Assembly: GCA_001414345.1 (NCBI GenBank)
Contig: LLCB01000437.1
Span: 1 to 36,935 of the forward strand
Direction of reading: 5' to 3'
Length of the DNA stretch: 36,935 bases
DNA from: Hymenoscyphus infarciens
Taxonomy: Eukaryota; Ascomycota; Leotiomycetes; Helotiales; Helotiaceae
Under the pieces are notes generated by a model. It was given only the letters and a program-made list of their open reading frames with translations, ran no database searches and had not been told where the DNA came from. The translations under genes and the position numbers were made by a program. The stretch's first letter is position 1. The number at the start of each line of letters is the position of its first letter. Positions 1-10,291 of this stretch are shown here, piece by piece.

Positions 1-1
1 C

Positions 2-584
2 TTAGAGCCTATTTAGCTCGTATATATTAGTTCTTTTTTAATATATATACTACTAAAGAAAATAATATATATATATATATATATTATAATATATACTAAC
101 GTTTAGCTAGTATATATTATAGTATAGACTTTTGCTCGTACTTCTATTAAATATATATATAAAGATATATACTACTAAAATTAAATAATATACTCTTTTA
201 ACCTCTTAATCTTTAACTTATATATATATATATATATATAATTCCTAGATCTCTACTATAACTAGTACTAGTATAGCTCTACTATAAATACGCTACTCTA
301 TCGACGTATAATAAATCGAGTAGAGTCTAGATAATATAGGCCTTTTATCTTATAATATAATAGTAATTAAAGAAGTAGACTTTTAGTAAAGTAACTAAAA
401 CCGACGATAGTTACACTAAATATTAGTATAATATATATACTTAGATATGTACTAAACGATAATCACTAATTCTTAATTAAAAGCAACGAGATAATTAAAT
501 ATATACGAGCATCTTTTGACTCTATACTCGTGCACAAATCTCATATATCTGAATTAAATTATATGCGAGCCAAACAGGCCCTTA
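2..584. mobile_element. MITE-like element, PIF/Harbinger (Tourist-like) type, RIP-mutated
   Basis: The element body is 5-581 (577 bp), flanked by the direct repeat TTA at 2-4 and 582-584. The left end reads GAGCCTATTTAGCTCGTATA. The reverse complement of the right end reads GGGCCTGTTTGGCTCGCATA. The two 20-bp ends differ only by G/A and C/T transitions, which fits RIP on the left end. The interior is almost all A/T and has no ORF. A TTA duplication with termini starting GGGCCTGTTTGG is typical of PIF/Harbinger-derived Tourist-like MITEs; that class call is inference, because no transposase is seen. The TIR core recurs inside the element (gtttagct at 101-108, ctaaac at 452-457). A related element lies at 19537-19978. 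Confidence 0.75.
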
Positions 585-1060
585 ATACAATACGATAAAT
601 ATTGTAGACCTCCCCGATATGCCACCAGTAATATCGCCGCCCAAGTCTGATTTAGATATGCGAGGAGTCGCTGGTGAAAAATTAGGTCTCTCATTCCCTC
701 CATGAATTTAGGCAAGAAACATACAACGAACAAAGAAGACTTAGCGACGAGCATCGATACAATGATTACGCATGGTAGTAGTATGCTGAGGAGACTTGGT
801 TTCCTTTCGGGAGTGAAATTTTGGAATTCCTCGTCTGCGGCTTTACGTATTTTTGCGCGCCTTGATTTTTCTTGCTGTTTGTTTCTTTTTTGGAGTTGCC
901 GATAGTCGGCTTTCTGTAGTTGTATTTGTTTTTGGAGTTCCTTGTCTGCGGCTTTACGGTCTTGTTCTAGGTTCTGGTGGAAGGAGAGGTAGGATTCTTT
1001 GAATCGTTGGGGCGGAATGGAAATTTTGGGTAAAACGAAAAGTTCTTCGTAAGACGACAT
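554..1060 (-). CDS. Hypothetical coiled-coil protein with hydrophobic C-terminal half; stop codon lies in the MITE
   Basis: A 168-residue ORF of a family I do not recognise. Residues about 20-78 are rich in Lys, Gln, Glu and Arg and look helical or coiled-coil, with a short internal repeat (RKAADKEL near 36 and RKAADEEF near 71). Residues about 89-115 are strongly hydrophobic and could span a membrane, and a second, weaker hydrophobic stretch is near 139-150. The last eight codons and the TAA stop lie inside the right terminus of the MITE at 5-581, so the original C-terminus was probably longer or different. Base composition is normal and not RIP-like. It may be a truncated gene or a chance ORF. 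The ATG at 1060 is the only in-frame start that keeps the charged region. Confidence 0.4.
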   Translation of the reverse strand: MSSYEELFVLPKISIPPQRFKESYLSFHQNLEQDRKAADKELQKQIQLQKADYRQLQKRNKQQEKSRRAKIRKAADEEFQNFTPERKPSLLSILLPCVIIVSMLVAKSSLFVVCFLPKFMEGMRDLIFHQRLLAYLNQTWAAILLVAYRGGLQYLSYCIKGLFGSHII

Positions 1061-1610
1061 GGTGAGAAGTTAAAGGTTTATTGTAAAACGCAGAAGCGAG
1101 GATGAGATGTTAAGTAGAGGAGCGGAGAGGAAAATTGGATAGTAGAGTGATGAGGAGTTGTGGGTCCAACCAAGTAGGTGACGTTGCAACTTTTTAGACT
1201 GCAGTTAGTAAACAATTAGCATCACCAGACATGACGCTTGTATTTTCAATAATATATTTTTCCCTTTGTCACTCATATTTTACAACGACAGCCATATATC
1301 TGCATTTAGGAATACTATCGAATTTCGAAATAAAACTTACTATTTCTTCTCGACCTAGTCATAAAATTGTAATTGCAGTGCGAATTTCCACGAGTGATGA
1401 GCATCCCAATTCAAGTTCAAAATTCTTAAAGATTATAGAAAAGGGCCCAGAACAGCTGAAAACCTCTTTTCATTCTACTGTGCCCTTTTTGATAATAGTT
1501 ATAAATATCCTCGCATATTATAAAGCACAAAATTGAAGTAGAAAGACGGAAGGGGGGTTCCATTCTCCGGAGGAAGTTTATAGCATTTCTTCTACTTGGG
1601 ATATTTGTAG

Positions 1611-1678
1611 GTAACCTGGTAATAGACGGACTTTTTTTATTAGACTATTTGTGAGTAACCCACCGATAACCAGGTTTT
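1611..1678. repeat. Imperfect inverted repeat
   Basis: The arms are taacctggtaat near 1612 and ataaccaggttt near 1667, about 40 bp apart. They could form a stem-loop or be the ends of a tiny degenerate element, but no target duplication is evident. Confidence 0.35.
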
Positions 1679-2008
1679 CCCCCCTAGTGCTACGCCTAAG
1701 TATTGAAAGCAAGATTTCTTGATTTTTCTCCGAGTTATAAATCTCCCAGCCCTTATCATGAATTTAAACAACACCACAAGAGCATTGGCATCCTCGCAAC
1801 GGACATCTCAAACTTGTAAATTATTATTCTACCTCATCTTCATCTTCACCTTCTCGATTGTAGCCCACCACCACAATATTCAATCCATCCCCCTCCCCAC
1901 CACAAACTACAACCCCGCAAAACAGAAAATTGCCATCCAACGCCAAAGGCGAAAAGCAAAAAGGGTATCAATCGTATTCGTAAGGAAAATAGAAGAAAGA
2001 AAAACAAT

Positions 2009-2044
2009 CATCGCTTTCATCGCTTTCATCGCTTTCATCGCTTT
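2009..2044. repeat. Four-copy 9-bp tandem repeat
   Basis: The unit catcgcttt is repeated four times without interruption, followed by a decayed partial copy. It lies in intergenic sequence about 190 bp beyond the stop codon of the histidine kinase gene. Confidence 0.85.
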
Positions 2045-2236
2045 CTTCATGTGTGTACGCCCAACGCCTCATGTGTATGCTCGCTCGGTTACTCCCCCCC
2101 ATGCCAAATAGAAAAAAACTAACAACCAACAACGACAACCATCTCGCAATGCTATTCTTTTCTACTATGCAATTGATGCCTGCGCTCGCTCAGAGAAGAA
2201 AAGAGAAAAAGTAATTGAACCCCCTTGCTCAATTCC

Positions 2237-5200
2237 TCAGTATTTAAGAAGAGCCTCAATCTTCGGAACCAGTTCGCGGATCGGAAATGGCTTGGGCATA
2301 ACATCGTCCTAGAAACATGTTAGAATAGGAAAACTAAAATATACTACGGGGAAAGGATACATACCATTCCGCTCGCCTTTGCAGCATTGACCTGCTCGGC
2401 TCTTGCATTTGCTGTGACTGCAATAATTGGTAGGTGATATGTGACGAGGCCTTCCTCCTCGAGACTTCGGATCTTACGCACGCAAGTAAGTCCATCCATA
2501 ACAGGCATCTCAAGGTCCATAAGGATAACAGTGAGCTCTTTTCCGTCATCTTCTCGGCCTTTGTAATATCTCGTTTGTTGAAGTAAATCGAGGGCTTCTC
2601 CACCGTGGTTTGCGACGTGGACAGTACAACCTAGCTTTCGAATTCCCTTTGCGAGAACACGTTGGTTGACTAAATTATCTTCCACAATTAAGACGTGCCA
2701 TTTTCCAGGACCTGAATCGAGAGATGTAGTTGTTGGGATAGAAGCCGGTGCCGACGAGACGCGAGAGATGGATGGTTGTATCAATGGAACAGTGAGCAAC
2801 TGAGACCCGGCATTGACCTTTTCCTTGAGATGATCAACATCTTTTGGCTCCGCCTTTCGAGATTTGACATAAAATGCGAAAACACTGCCAACACTAGCTT
2901 GAGAAGCGACTCCAATCTCGCCACCTTGGAGTTCGGTAAGCTGGCGTGAGATGAATAATCCCAAACCGCTTCCTCCATATTTAACATGGGTTTTTGGAGA
3001 GGCTTGCGAGTATCTTGTGAATAAGTTCTTCTTTTCCTCATCCGTAAGACCGCAACCACTATCGTTGACTTCAAAACGAAGAAAGAGAATATCACCATGT
3101 CCCCAGTCTTCTCCTGCCGTAACTTCCGGGCAATACAACTTTTCCGTTGGGAAATATTTAAAGTCGTCGGGTCCAGGTGGAGGTGCAGCGGTATGGGCGG
3201 AAAGAGAGATGGTAATCTTGCGTGGACTTGTCTCGTTTTTAGTAAATTTAATAGCGTTTGTGAGTAAATTGACCAGAATCTGTCGTAGCCTCGAAGAGTC
3301 CAACATGACTGTGTTTGCGTCAAGATTTACCCACGAATCTTCCACAATAAAGAGCAACTCAATGCCACTCATAGATACCTCTGCAGTGAACATTTTCAAT
3401 GTTTGTCGAACAATTTCGACGGGCTGAACTGGCATAGGTGTAATGAGCAAGAGATTCGCGTCCAGTTTTGAAACTGTCAAGATACTATATGCTGTCAGCG
3501 ATTTGAGAAAAATCTTCGAAAGGAACCTTCATACTCATCTACAATGGCTTTCTGATGCTGAGCACATAAAGTAATGGTCTCTGCCGATCCAACTGCGTCT
3601 TCAATTGCCATGACAATACTGGCATCCAATGTAGAATTTTCGTTCAAACCCTCTTTGAGTGCGGTTGTAATACTATCGGCGCACTGAATTATTGCACCTG
3701 TTCGGAGTCAGTTTTAAGATGATAACTATCGGGTTTGTAAAACTTACTTAAAGGGTTTCTCATCTCGTGAGAAGTAATATCGATAAAGTTGTTCTGTCGT
3801 CGACGATTCTCCTCGGCCTCCTCCAATTGTCTCTTTTGTAAATCTTTCGCCTCTTGTTCTCGAGCCAGAAGTTGATCAGCGAGTTTTGCACGCATCTCTG
3901 CATCCTTCTCGCTTCTCTTTTGGAGAGTAATGTCAGTAATAGTTCCCATGACACTCTTCAACTCCCCCTCGACCGAAATTTCCGGCTGGGCTGCAACCAA
4001 AACCCAGTGGTCGAACCTTTCAGCCGCGACTGTATCAAACCAAGGGTTCTTCAGTTGCAAGTCAGAAGTCCAGGGCATTCGATCACCTGTGAGCCTTTTC
4101 CAGCCTTCACGCATGATATCTTGGCTTTGCTCTACGATTGTGTCTATCCAAGACATTGGTTTGGTCAAATCTCTAGAGTGGCCAGTAATCTCATACCAAC
4201 GATCGTTGGCTTCGAGTACTTTTCCATCGATCCCGATTGAGAACAGACCAACCGAAGAAATCTCAGCCATGCGCTGGAATCGAGTTCGTTCAAGATCCAA
4301 CTCTTTCGAGAAGCGCACTGCAGTCTCAGCACCTCTCAAAGACTCCTCCTCAAACAGTTTAACCGACGCTAGAGATGTGGCAAGTTGTCGATCCAGAAGT
4401 TGGACAAACTTTTGATAGTCCTCATCATATCTTCTGCGAGGGTTGATGCCAAACAACAAGAACCCCATGACATCGTCACCATTCGTAGGTCGAATAGGAC
4501 AAACTATTGCCTCCCTGCAAGGCTCGCCATATCCTTTCCATTTAATGCCCTCAAGCAACGACTCGGAAAGGGATCCATCAACGATCTTGAGCAGCTTTGG
4601 CTGGCGTGTTCGCAAGGCATCTCGGAATGATGGGATAAACCCCCCTCTAGCTTTATGAAGGTCCAGCCGCGGAGGTGCTGCCGTGTGGCCTTCGGGTACG
4701 CCAATTGACCCCTCTAGGATGCAGGATTTCATGACATCAGATGCGGAAGAAGCAGATGAGCTATCATCGTCTTGTTCGTACTCATCCTGAACAGAGTATA
4801 TTAAGGCGAACGGGAAATCATATCCATTAGCTTCCAAAGACTTTAGCGTTTTGCCCCAAAACTCGGATACACTCTGTGCTAGAGCGGTGTCTTGGCCTAA
4901 TTTGAGCAATGTTTGAAAAGCTCTCGCTGCCCGGGTTTGTCGAGTGGTTTCGAAAGGTGCATTATACATTCCCAGAATACTTGAGGTACCTCCATAAAGA
5001 GGCGTTAATGACCAAGTATAATACGTCTCTTGCAGAAATCCAAAACGCTTGATTGGTAGCATTTGCTCTGATACCGCGACGGACTTGCCTGAAGTTTGGC
5101 ACTCATTAAAGATCGGACCAACGAAATCCCATAACTCTTGGAAAGCCCCGGCTGTTGTAAAGCCCATGCCCATGAGTTTGGGGTGCTTATCCCCGGCAAC

Positions 5201-6073
5201 AGTATCAGCGTAAGCTTTGTTGTAAATCACCGTGAGCTCTTCTCCCCAGAACAGCGCAGCTGGATGAGAATTTGCCATAAGAAGGTTACAAATTTGTCGA
5301 AACTCCCGGGTCCAAGAGTTCATGTCTCCAAGAGGTGTAGCAGCCCAGTCGATACTTCTGGCAAAAATGACATGCGGTGTCAGATCCCCGACAGGAATTG
5401 AAATTGTCCAATCAGGAGTTCCAGGGGTTATGAAAGATGGCGGAACCGCATCTGCTGCCGTGCTCCCCATGGAATTTGTTCGCACAATGTCCACTTTACT
5501 ATGCGACAGGACCTCGGCGTTCTGGCCAGATGAAGAGTTCGAACTCGATGACCGTGATAGGGAAGTGACCGGCCTATCAGAGACGTATTGGGTACCAGCT
5601 ACAACCAACCAGGTCTTTTGTATGGGAAAGGCATTCCAAACAAAGTCCGAATATACGGTCGATAGGATCTTTGTGGAAGACGTGTCGGGGATTGAGTCCA
5701 GCCAGCTCTTGAATTGGATGGCCGCAGCATCTCTTGGTGGTGATTGAGGACCACTTGAACGCTTGATTGCACTGAGTAGCGTGACATCGCGTGTCAAGGC
5801 TGGGTTGGCAAAAATGATTTCAAATCTTTCCTCGCCGAGGGTATCGATTTTGACGACAAAGGTTGGGCGCGGATCAAGAGCAAAAACCTGGGCGACTCCC
5901 AACTCGGAAAAGTCCAAATCCAAGATCTCCTCTGAAGCACTTGTCATGCCCTTCTTTGGGTCACCATCTTCCCCCGAATACTCCTGACCCGAGTATGAAC
6001 GAGGCCGGTGGGCGAGGTCGGTGGAGGCTTCACGAGGAGGAGCCAAGGGCGGCTCTTTCCCAGGCGAGTACAT
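2237..6073 (-). CDS. Hybrid histidine kinase (PAS-like, GAF-like, PAS, HisKA, HATPase, REC)
   Basis: Exons are 6073-3748, 3697-3535, 3484-2365 and 2308-2237; the introns are 50, 50 and 56 bp. The joined frame codes for 1226 residues. A PAS-like region with the motif WAATPLGDMNSW and a YNKAY core spans about 238-380, and a probable GAF-like region spans about 380-590. A PAS domain lies at about 600-720, then a coiled coil to 764. The phospho-acceptor His769 sits in SHEMRNP. The kinase domain has Asn906 in NLLTNAIKFT, DSGCG at 971-975 and GGSGLGL at 1000-1006. The receiver domain has Asp1099, phospho-acceptor Asp1153 (MDLEMPVMDG) and Lys1209 (MPKPF). All catalytic residues are present, so it should autophosphorylate and relay to an HPt protein. 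No membrane segment is seen, suggesting a soluble sensor. I do not assign a fungal HHK group or a signal. Confidence 0.93.
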
Positions 6074-6997
6074 AATACACGCCTATCCCTAGCACATGGG
6101 CCTAGCGGCACAAAAGAAGCCAGAGAGAGGTGGTGCGGACGGGTGGAGGTGAAGTTGGAGAGACGTTAGGCGAGGAACCAAGGGACCAAAGATGCCGGAG
6201 TAGTGCCGTCGCCGCTCGTTGTCTAAGGTACTAGCTGTTAGGTTGTGCTTCACATACAGAATGTCTTAAAGGATACACAAGGGAAGGAGGAACAATGCTA
6301 GAACAGCCAACGTCCTCACAGCAGAAAAGATGCAGGTCCAAGTCTCCTGACGGAGGTGACTGACTACTGACTCTTTGGAAAAGCAAAGTGAACAGAAATG
6401 ACTGACTTGGAGTAAGGTACCACCTCGGTAATGAATGAGCGGAACGCGATTCTGATATCGCGCTAGACGAAGCTCCAATTCGCCGCTCTTAGTTTTTGGC
6501 GATGGGGGTGGGAGGGAAAAAAGAGAGACAATTTTGGTTGTCGTGAGGCGGGGGCAGGTGTGGCGTGTGGCTGGGATGGTGGTCTCTCGGGAGGTCTAGA
6601 CCGTGTTAGCATCGAATTCTCCGCCACCTGCAAGCGTACAGCCAATGAAGCTGCCCGGAACTAAAATTTTAAGGAGCTAGTCCCATATAGTGCTAGTCGC
6701 GCTGGATACGCAACGTTCCGCTACTTACCAGTACCTCGTGACATGGTAACCTTAATTTCAGCCAAAGAAGTACCATCCTGCTGAATAATATCCAAAGCGT
6801 TATCATCCACCTCCTGAACTCATCATCACTACCGAAGGACTTGCTTCCGCTGCCCATAAACAACAAAATCAAATACAAGAACCGACACACCAACAGTCAG
6901 CAAGTCAGTTAAGATATCCTTCCGCAGAGGCATCAAAATCATGGATTCCAACGAGCGACAACCCACCAAATATAGCAAAAGCGAACGAACGTTGTTA

Positions 6998-7327
6998 TCA
7001 ATCCCTCCGGCTCTCGGAGTATTCGAAAACCTGATCGAGAGTTAAAGAATAGTAGGATAGTGGACATCTTGCTATACAAGCCCTGCGATCCGCCTCTCCC
7101 AAAACATTTGTTGCAGGAAGGAGCGAGTCTACTTCTCCATCAATTCCCAGTCTCGGATCGTCTTGTGTATCGGAACTCAAGTCCTCTATCAAATTCTCGC
7201 GGACTTTTGTTGCAAGATCATTTAGTGACCTGGCAATACGCATTCGCTTTCGAACCGCTAGGTTTACAAGAACCTGTGGGTGGGGTATTTCCAGATGCTC
7301 GCGGTGGTCAGAAAAAGTGGCAGTGAA
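6998..7327 (-). pseudogene. Possible coding remnant, unknown family
   Basis: A minus-strand frame is open for 110 codons ending at 6998. It contains the charged segment RSLNDLATKVRENLIEDLSS followed by acidic and mixed sequence. There is no start codon before Met82 of 7243, and an acceptor-like CAG lies near 7272. It could be a terminal exon or a fossil. I recognise no domain, and chance is a real alternative. Confidence 0.2.
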
Positions 7328-7647
7328 CGCTCAACTTTCTAGTAATATTCTTACAATTTAATGTTGCCCTGAATACTTTGGAACAATAAAACTTGATTAT
7401 TTTACATACCCGTGTAAGTATTTTACATTGTTCCAGCGTACCTATTTCCTCTGAATTATCCTAGGTACACAACTGACAGATGTTTACTGTCGCTTTACTG
7501 TCCATCGCCAGCCAACGGTAAAACTTTACAGAATTGTCGTCTTTGAAATGAACTTCTGTTTGATGAAATCAAAAATCAAAGCCACTAAGCTTTGATAGGT
7601 ATTGAACTGTATTCCATACTCATACATCACAGTAAAGGTTGGTGGAT

Positions 7648-7923
7648 TTAGGCGAACCTAAAATGGAATTGTCCGCCGGTGACACGGCTTACGGGCCGAG
7701 ATGGCCTCAAGATACTGTGCAGCTCCCGACGAACATGCGATTCCATCAGAGCCTTGAAGATTGCCAGCAAAGCTGCAAAATCCCCGGCGGTCCGGAGCCC
7801 AGACAAGAACATACCGAAGTCGAGACCGAGTTGGTCTTGTTGGTGAGCCAGTTTCAAGTTCATGTCAAAATATCGCATCTGAACCTTCCTTGTTTTAGTG
7901 GACTGCACATCATCAATATCCAA
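7648..7923 (-). pseudogene. Possible coding remnant, unknown family
   Basis: This minus-strand frame encodes about 90 residues including MRYFDMNLKLAHQQDQLGLD and a hydrophobic helix-like AGDFAALLAIFKALMESHV. Its composition is more protein-like than that of the overlapping plus-strand frame. The first in-frame ATG is at the MRYFDM residues, after a possible acceptor (GTGCAG) near 7900. No upstream exon could be defined, because the region merges into the leader of the plus-strand gene at 8154. Treat it as a weak candidate exon or relic. Confidence 0.25.
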
Positions 7924-8153
7924 TCACGGCACTCCATCCGAAAAGCTTCAAGGTTACCTTACCAGGCAACCTGCAGGCAGCACACCCCTCTTCCCCGCGT
8001 TTTCCTTCCGTCTCGCTATATATTTTCTGTCAACCCGCGCTACAATTTTAGTCTTGGATCTTCTTATCATAGCTCTTCTCATAAATTTTTCAAGCCGATT
8101 TCTTTTCTTTACATATCATTTTGAAAATCCAGCTTCGTCCTCCAGCTATCAAC

Positions 8154-9338
8154 ATGGACTCGACAGCCGAGACAGAACAGCCAACAAGGGAAATGGGCCG
8201 ACAATCAATAAGAAGAAAACCTCCCATGGGCAGCGTCCTCTGGCAATCACTTCGCAGAACCCGAGCAGGCAATTCTCCCTCTCAAGGACTCCAAAATCAA
8301 ATGTCATCTTCCAAAGCAAAACTCACAAAATCCATCCTCGGCAAACCAACACCAATCCACGAACGACTCCTCATGGCCAACCGTCAAAGCAGCTCCCCTC
8401 TCTTCAATGGCCGTATCCCACCTGAGATCCGGGATTCCATTTTTGAATACGCCCTCACCGAATATACCAAGACAGATCCCAAATCTCAATACGCCGTCTC
8501 AACGAATTACACACGTCCCGGATTTACAGGCCAACGTAAGGTCGATATCTCCCTTCTCCTCACCTGTCGTCGTGTATACCTCGAAACATACCATATCCCT
8601 CCCACAAGCAAAGAACATGTATTCTGGCACGCACGCTGGCCACCTGGCATAGATCGCGACAAATGGGGTGAAAGAGAACACGAAACCCGATATTTCGAAC
8701 GTTTTCAACCTTGGCAAATGGATCTCGTCAAGGAAATACATTTCTTCACACAATTATTTTGGTTGGAACATACCTTCCCTGATTTCTGTCAGAAAGAATT
8801 TCTTCAGGGAATGGAGAAGGTCAAGATTACGATTCGAAGAGGAGATTGGTGGTGGAACGAACGAAATGCTTCTTTGGAGATCAATCCGCAGAGGGGACAT
8901 AGTAGTCAAGCAGGTATCATGTTTTCCGATTGGGCGGCTGAGAAGAATGGGAGAGTGATCCCTTGGGATCCGAGTGGATGGGGATGTGCATTTGCAAAGT
9001 TGAAATCTTTGAAGCAGCTCACGATGGAATTTGAGACGAGCGAAGATAAAAAGGAGGAGCTGATGGCTATTGTTGAGAAAGCTAGAACTTGGAGGTTCCC
9101 ATTGAACGAGGGTACTGAGCTGAGTACGGAGGGTGAAAAGGCGAGGGTGACGACTTGGGAAACGCCGAAGGGTCATTGGAGTGATTATTGTCCTTATTGC
9201 TCCTCTCCTAATAAATGTAGGAAGGCGGATCCACCGAATGAGGGGTGTGAGAAGAGACAGAAGTTGAAAGCTGAAGATAAGGGGCCAATATGTTACATTG
9301 CGACTTTGAAGTGGAAGAGGGTTAATGGTGGGAGGTGA
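8154..9338 (+). CDS. Uncharacterised fungal protein with F-box/2EXR-like N-terminal motif
   Basis: A single exon of 394 residues. After a basic, low-complexity N-terminus, residues about 81-105 (SPLFNGRIPPEIRDSIFEYA) match the short Pro-Glu-Ile-Arg box that opens many fungal F-box-like, 2EXR and DUF7730 proteins. Residues about 133-160 continue that fold (LLLTCRRVYLET, then a Trp/His-rich stretch). The middle is Trp-rich and aromatic, and the C-terminus has a CPYC pair followed by two more cysteines (near 357-379) that could bind a metal. Such proteins form large, poorly characterised families in Pezizomycotina; a role as a substrate adaptor is only a guess. I chose the ATG at 8154 because the open frame upstream contains no ATG. 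Confidence 0.8.
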   Translation: MDSTAETEQPTREMGRQSIRRKPPMGSVLWQSLRRTRAGNSPSQGLQNQMSSSKAKLTKSILGKPTPIHERLLMANRQSSSPLFNGRIPPEIRDSIFEYALTEYTKTDPKSQYAVSTNYTRPGFTGQRKVDISLLLTCRRVYLETYHIPPTSKEHVFWHARWPPGIDRDKWGEREHETRYFERFQPWQMDLVKEIHFFTQLFWLEHTFPDFCQKEFLQGMEKVKITIRRGDWWWNERNASLEINPQRGHSSQAGIMFSDWAAEKNGRVIPWDPSGWGCAFAKLKSLKQLTMEFETSEDKKEELMAIVEKARTWRFPLNEGTELSTEGEKARVTTWETPKGHWSDYCPYCSSPNKCRKADPPNEGCEKRQKLKAEDKGPICYIATLKWKRVNGGR

Positions 9339-10291
9339 GATGATCTATCTCAAGGCAGTGACTTTTTTTTACTTTGGCGTGGAGGATCTTTGAGTTTGCA
9401 AGCATGTTGGCGTTACTTCTGCGTTTCCATATATACACATCATCCAACTCTTATCTCTTTCCTCTCATGCGGATATTCCAGCTTTGCATTCCCAAAATGA
9501 GACCCGTCATACAAATTGTCTCTTAGATTTCGTGAGAGAGTTCGTGTGTTTGGCACCGATCGTTCACTAAGGAGCTTCAACCATTGCTTGGCGCATACCT
9601 ACTTTTCGCTGTTCATATGAAACTGTTCAGGGTAATCATAATTATTGTCGACATCTACAGAGCGTGACCCTCTTTTTGGCCCCCAATGCGAATAGCTTAC
9701 TTGATGTTCGCTGGCTTCCCCGGTGTTTATTGGCTTACTCGGTGTTTGTTGGCTCACTCGATACTCGCTTGGCTTACTGGTACTCTTGTCGTGGCTGGCT
9801 TACTCGCCATTGATGGCTTACCCGTGGATTACTCGTGGATTACCCGTGGCTTACTCGTGACTCTCTTTTGGCCCCCAAATCTACCTTGCAAATCTCTCCC
9901 TCACGAGTAACTTCCCCAAAACAAACGATCGCCAGAAAGAAATTGCCGTGTTAATCCGAAAGAAGACCGAAGGATTTACTTCTTGAATCACTAGAAAAAC
10001 TGGACTGGGTTTGCTACTGCCAGTAAGTGATATTTTCTCTCCATTCCCATGACAGCAGACTAAACTATCCACTTCAAAACCTCCGAAGTAATATTCTCTA
10101 AACCTTCCATACAGGTTATGTTGTTTGTGCGCACCTCTATGTGTATTTTGCAAGTTCCCCCACCATCATCCCATGTTGATGACCCAACAAGCGGTTCGCA
10201 TCTAGAGCCCCCCTCTGCCCATTCATGAAACCTAATGGAGGTCATGCACACTTAGTTCAAATTCATGTTTGGTTCCGGTAAGTCCCAAGAA
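9339..10291. other. Intergenic region with a degenerate minisatellite
   Basis: No gene is supported between the stop of the 8154-9338 gene and the stop of the sugar kinase. 9662-9890 is a degenerate repeat tract listed separately. The remainder shows no tRNA or conserved frame. Short open frames at 9881-10251 (minus) have no recognisable content. Confidence 0.55.
9662..9890. repeat. Degenerate minisatellite bounded by a direct repeat
   Basis: Variants of the motif ggcttactcg recur about ten times between 9690 and 9855 with irregular spacing (cggtgtttgttggctcac, tggcttactgg, cgtggattac and others). The tract is bracketed by two near-identical copies of cgtgacyctctttttggcccccaa, at 9663-9687 and 9856-9880. 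The 74-codon plus-strand frame across it encodes only a repetitive hydrophobic peptide and is probably a by-product. Confidence 0.7.

Larger units (their letters stand above)
1061..2236. other. Intergenic region without a convincing gene
   Basis: No conserved product is recognised on either strand. The stretch holds an imperfect inverted repeat (AACCTGGT near 1613 against ACCAGGTT near 1670) and a short 9-bp tandem repeat at 2009-2044, described separately. The A/C-rich, pyrimidine-rich part around 1780-2110 has a 130-codon open frame, but it is low-complexity and resembles no known protein. The last 130 bp are presumably the 3' flank of the histidine kinase gene. Confidence 0.5.
6074..8153. 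other. Long intergenic region with weak coding-like fragments
   Basis: About 2.1 kb with no recognisable gene. The part next to 6073 should hold the histidine kinase promoter and 5' leader. The sequence next to 8154 is pyrimidine-rich and probably the leader of the plus-strand gene there. Two minus-strand open stretches (6998-7330 and 7648-7923) have protein-like composition and are listed separately. 7330-7640 is AT-rich and looks non-coding. Confidence 0.5.

Noticed and set aside
2009..2044. Short regular repeats as a possible CRISPR-like array
   Set aside because: Contiguous 9-bp units without spacers, in a eukaryotic genome; a simple tandem repeat.
1719..2111. 130-codon plus-strand ORF
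   Set aside because: Low-complexity, starts at a non-ATG codon, and covers the 9-bp tandem repeat.
7639..8124. 161-codon plus-strand ORF
   Set aside because: Starts at a non-ATG codon, changes character midway, and its second half is the pyrimidine-rich leader of the gene at 8154.
9686..9910. Hydrophobic 74-codon ORF over the minisatellite
   Set aside because: Composition follows the DNA repeat; no conserved features.
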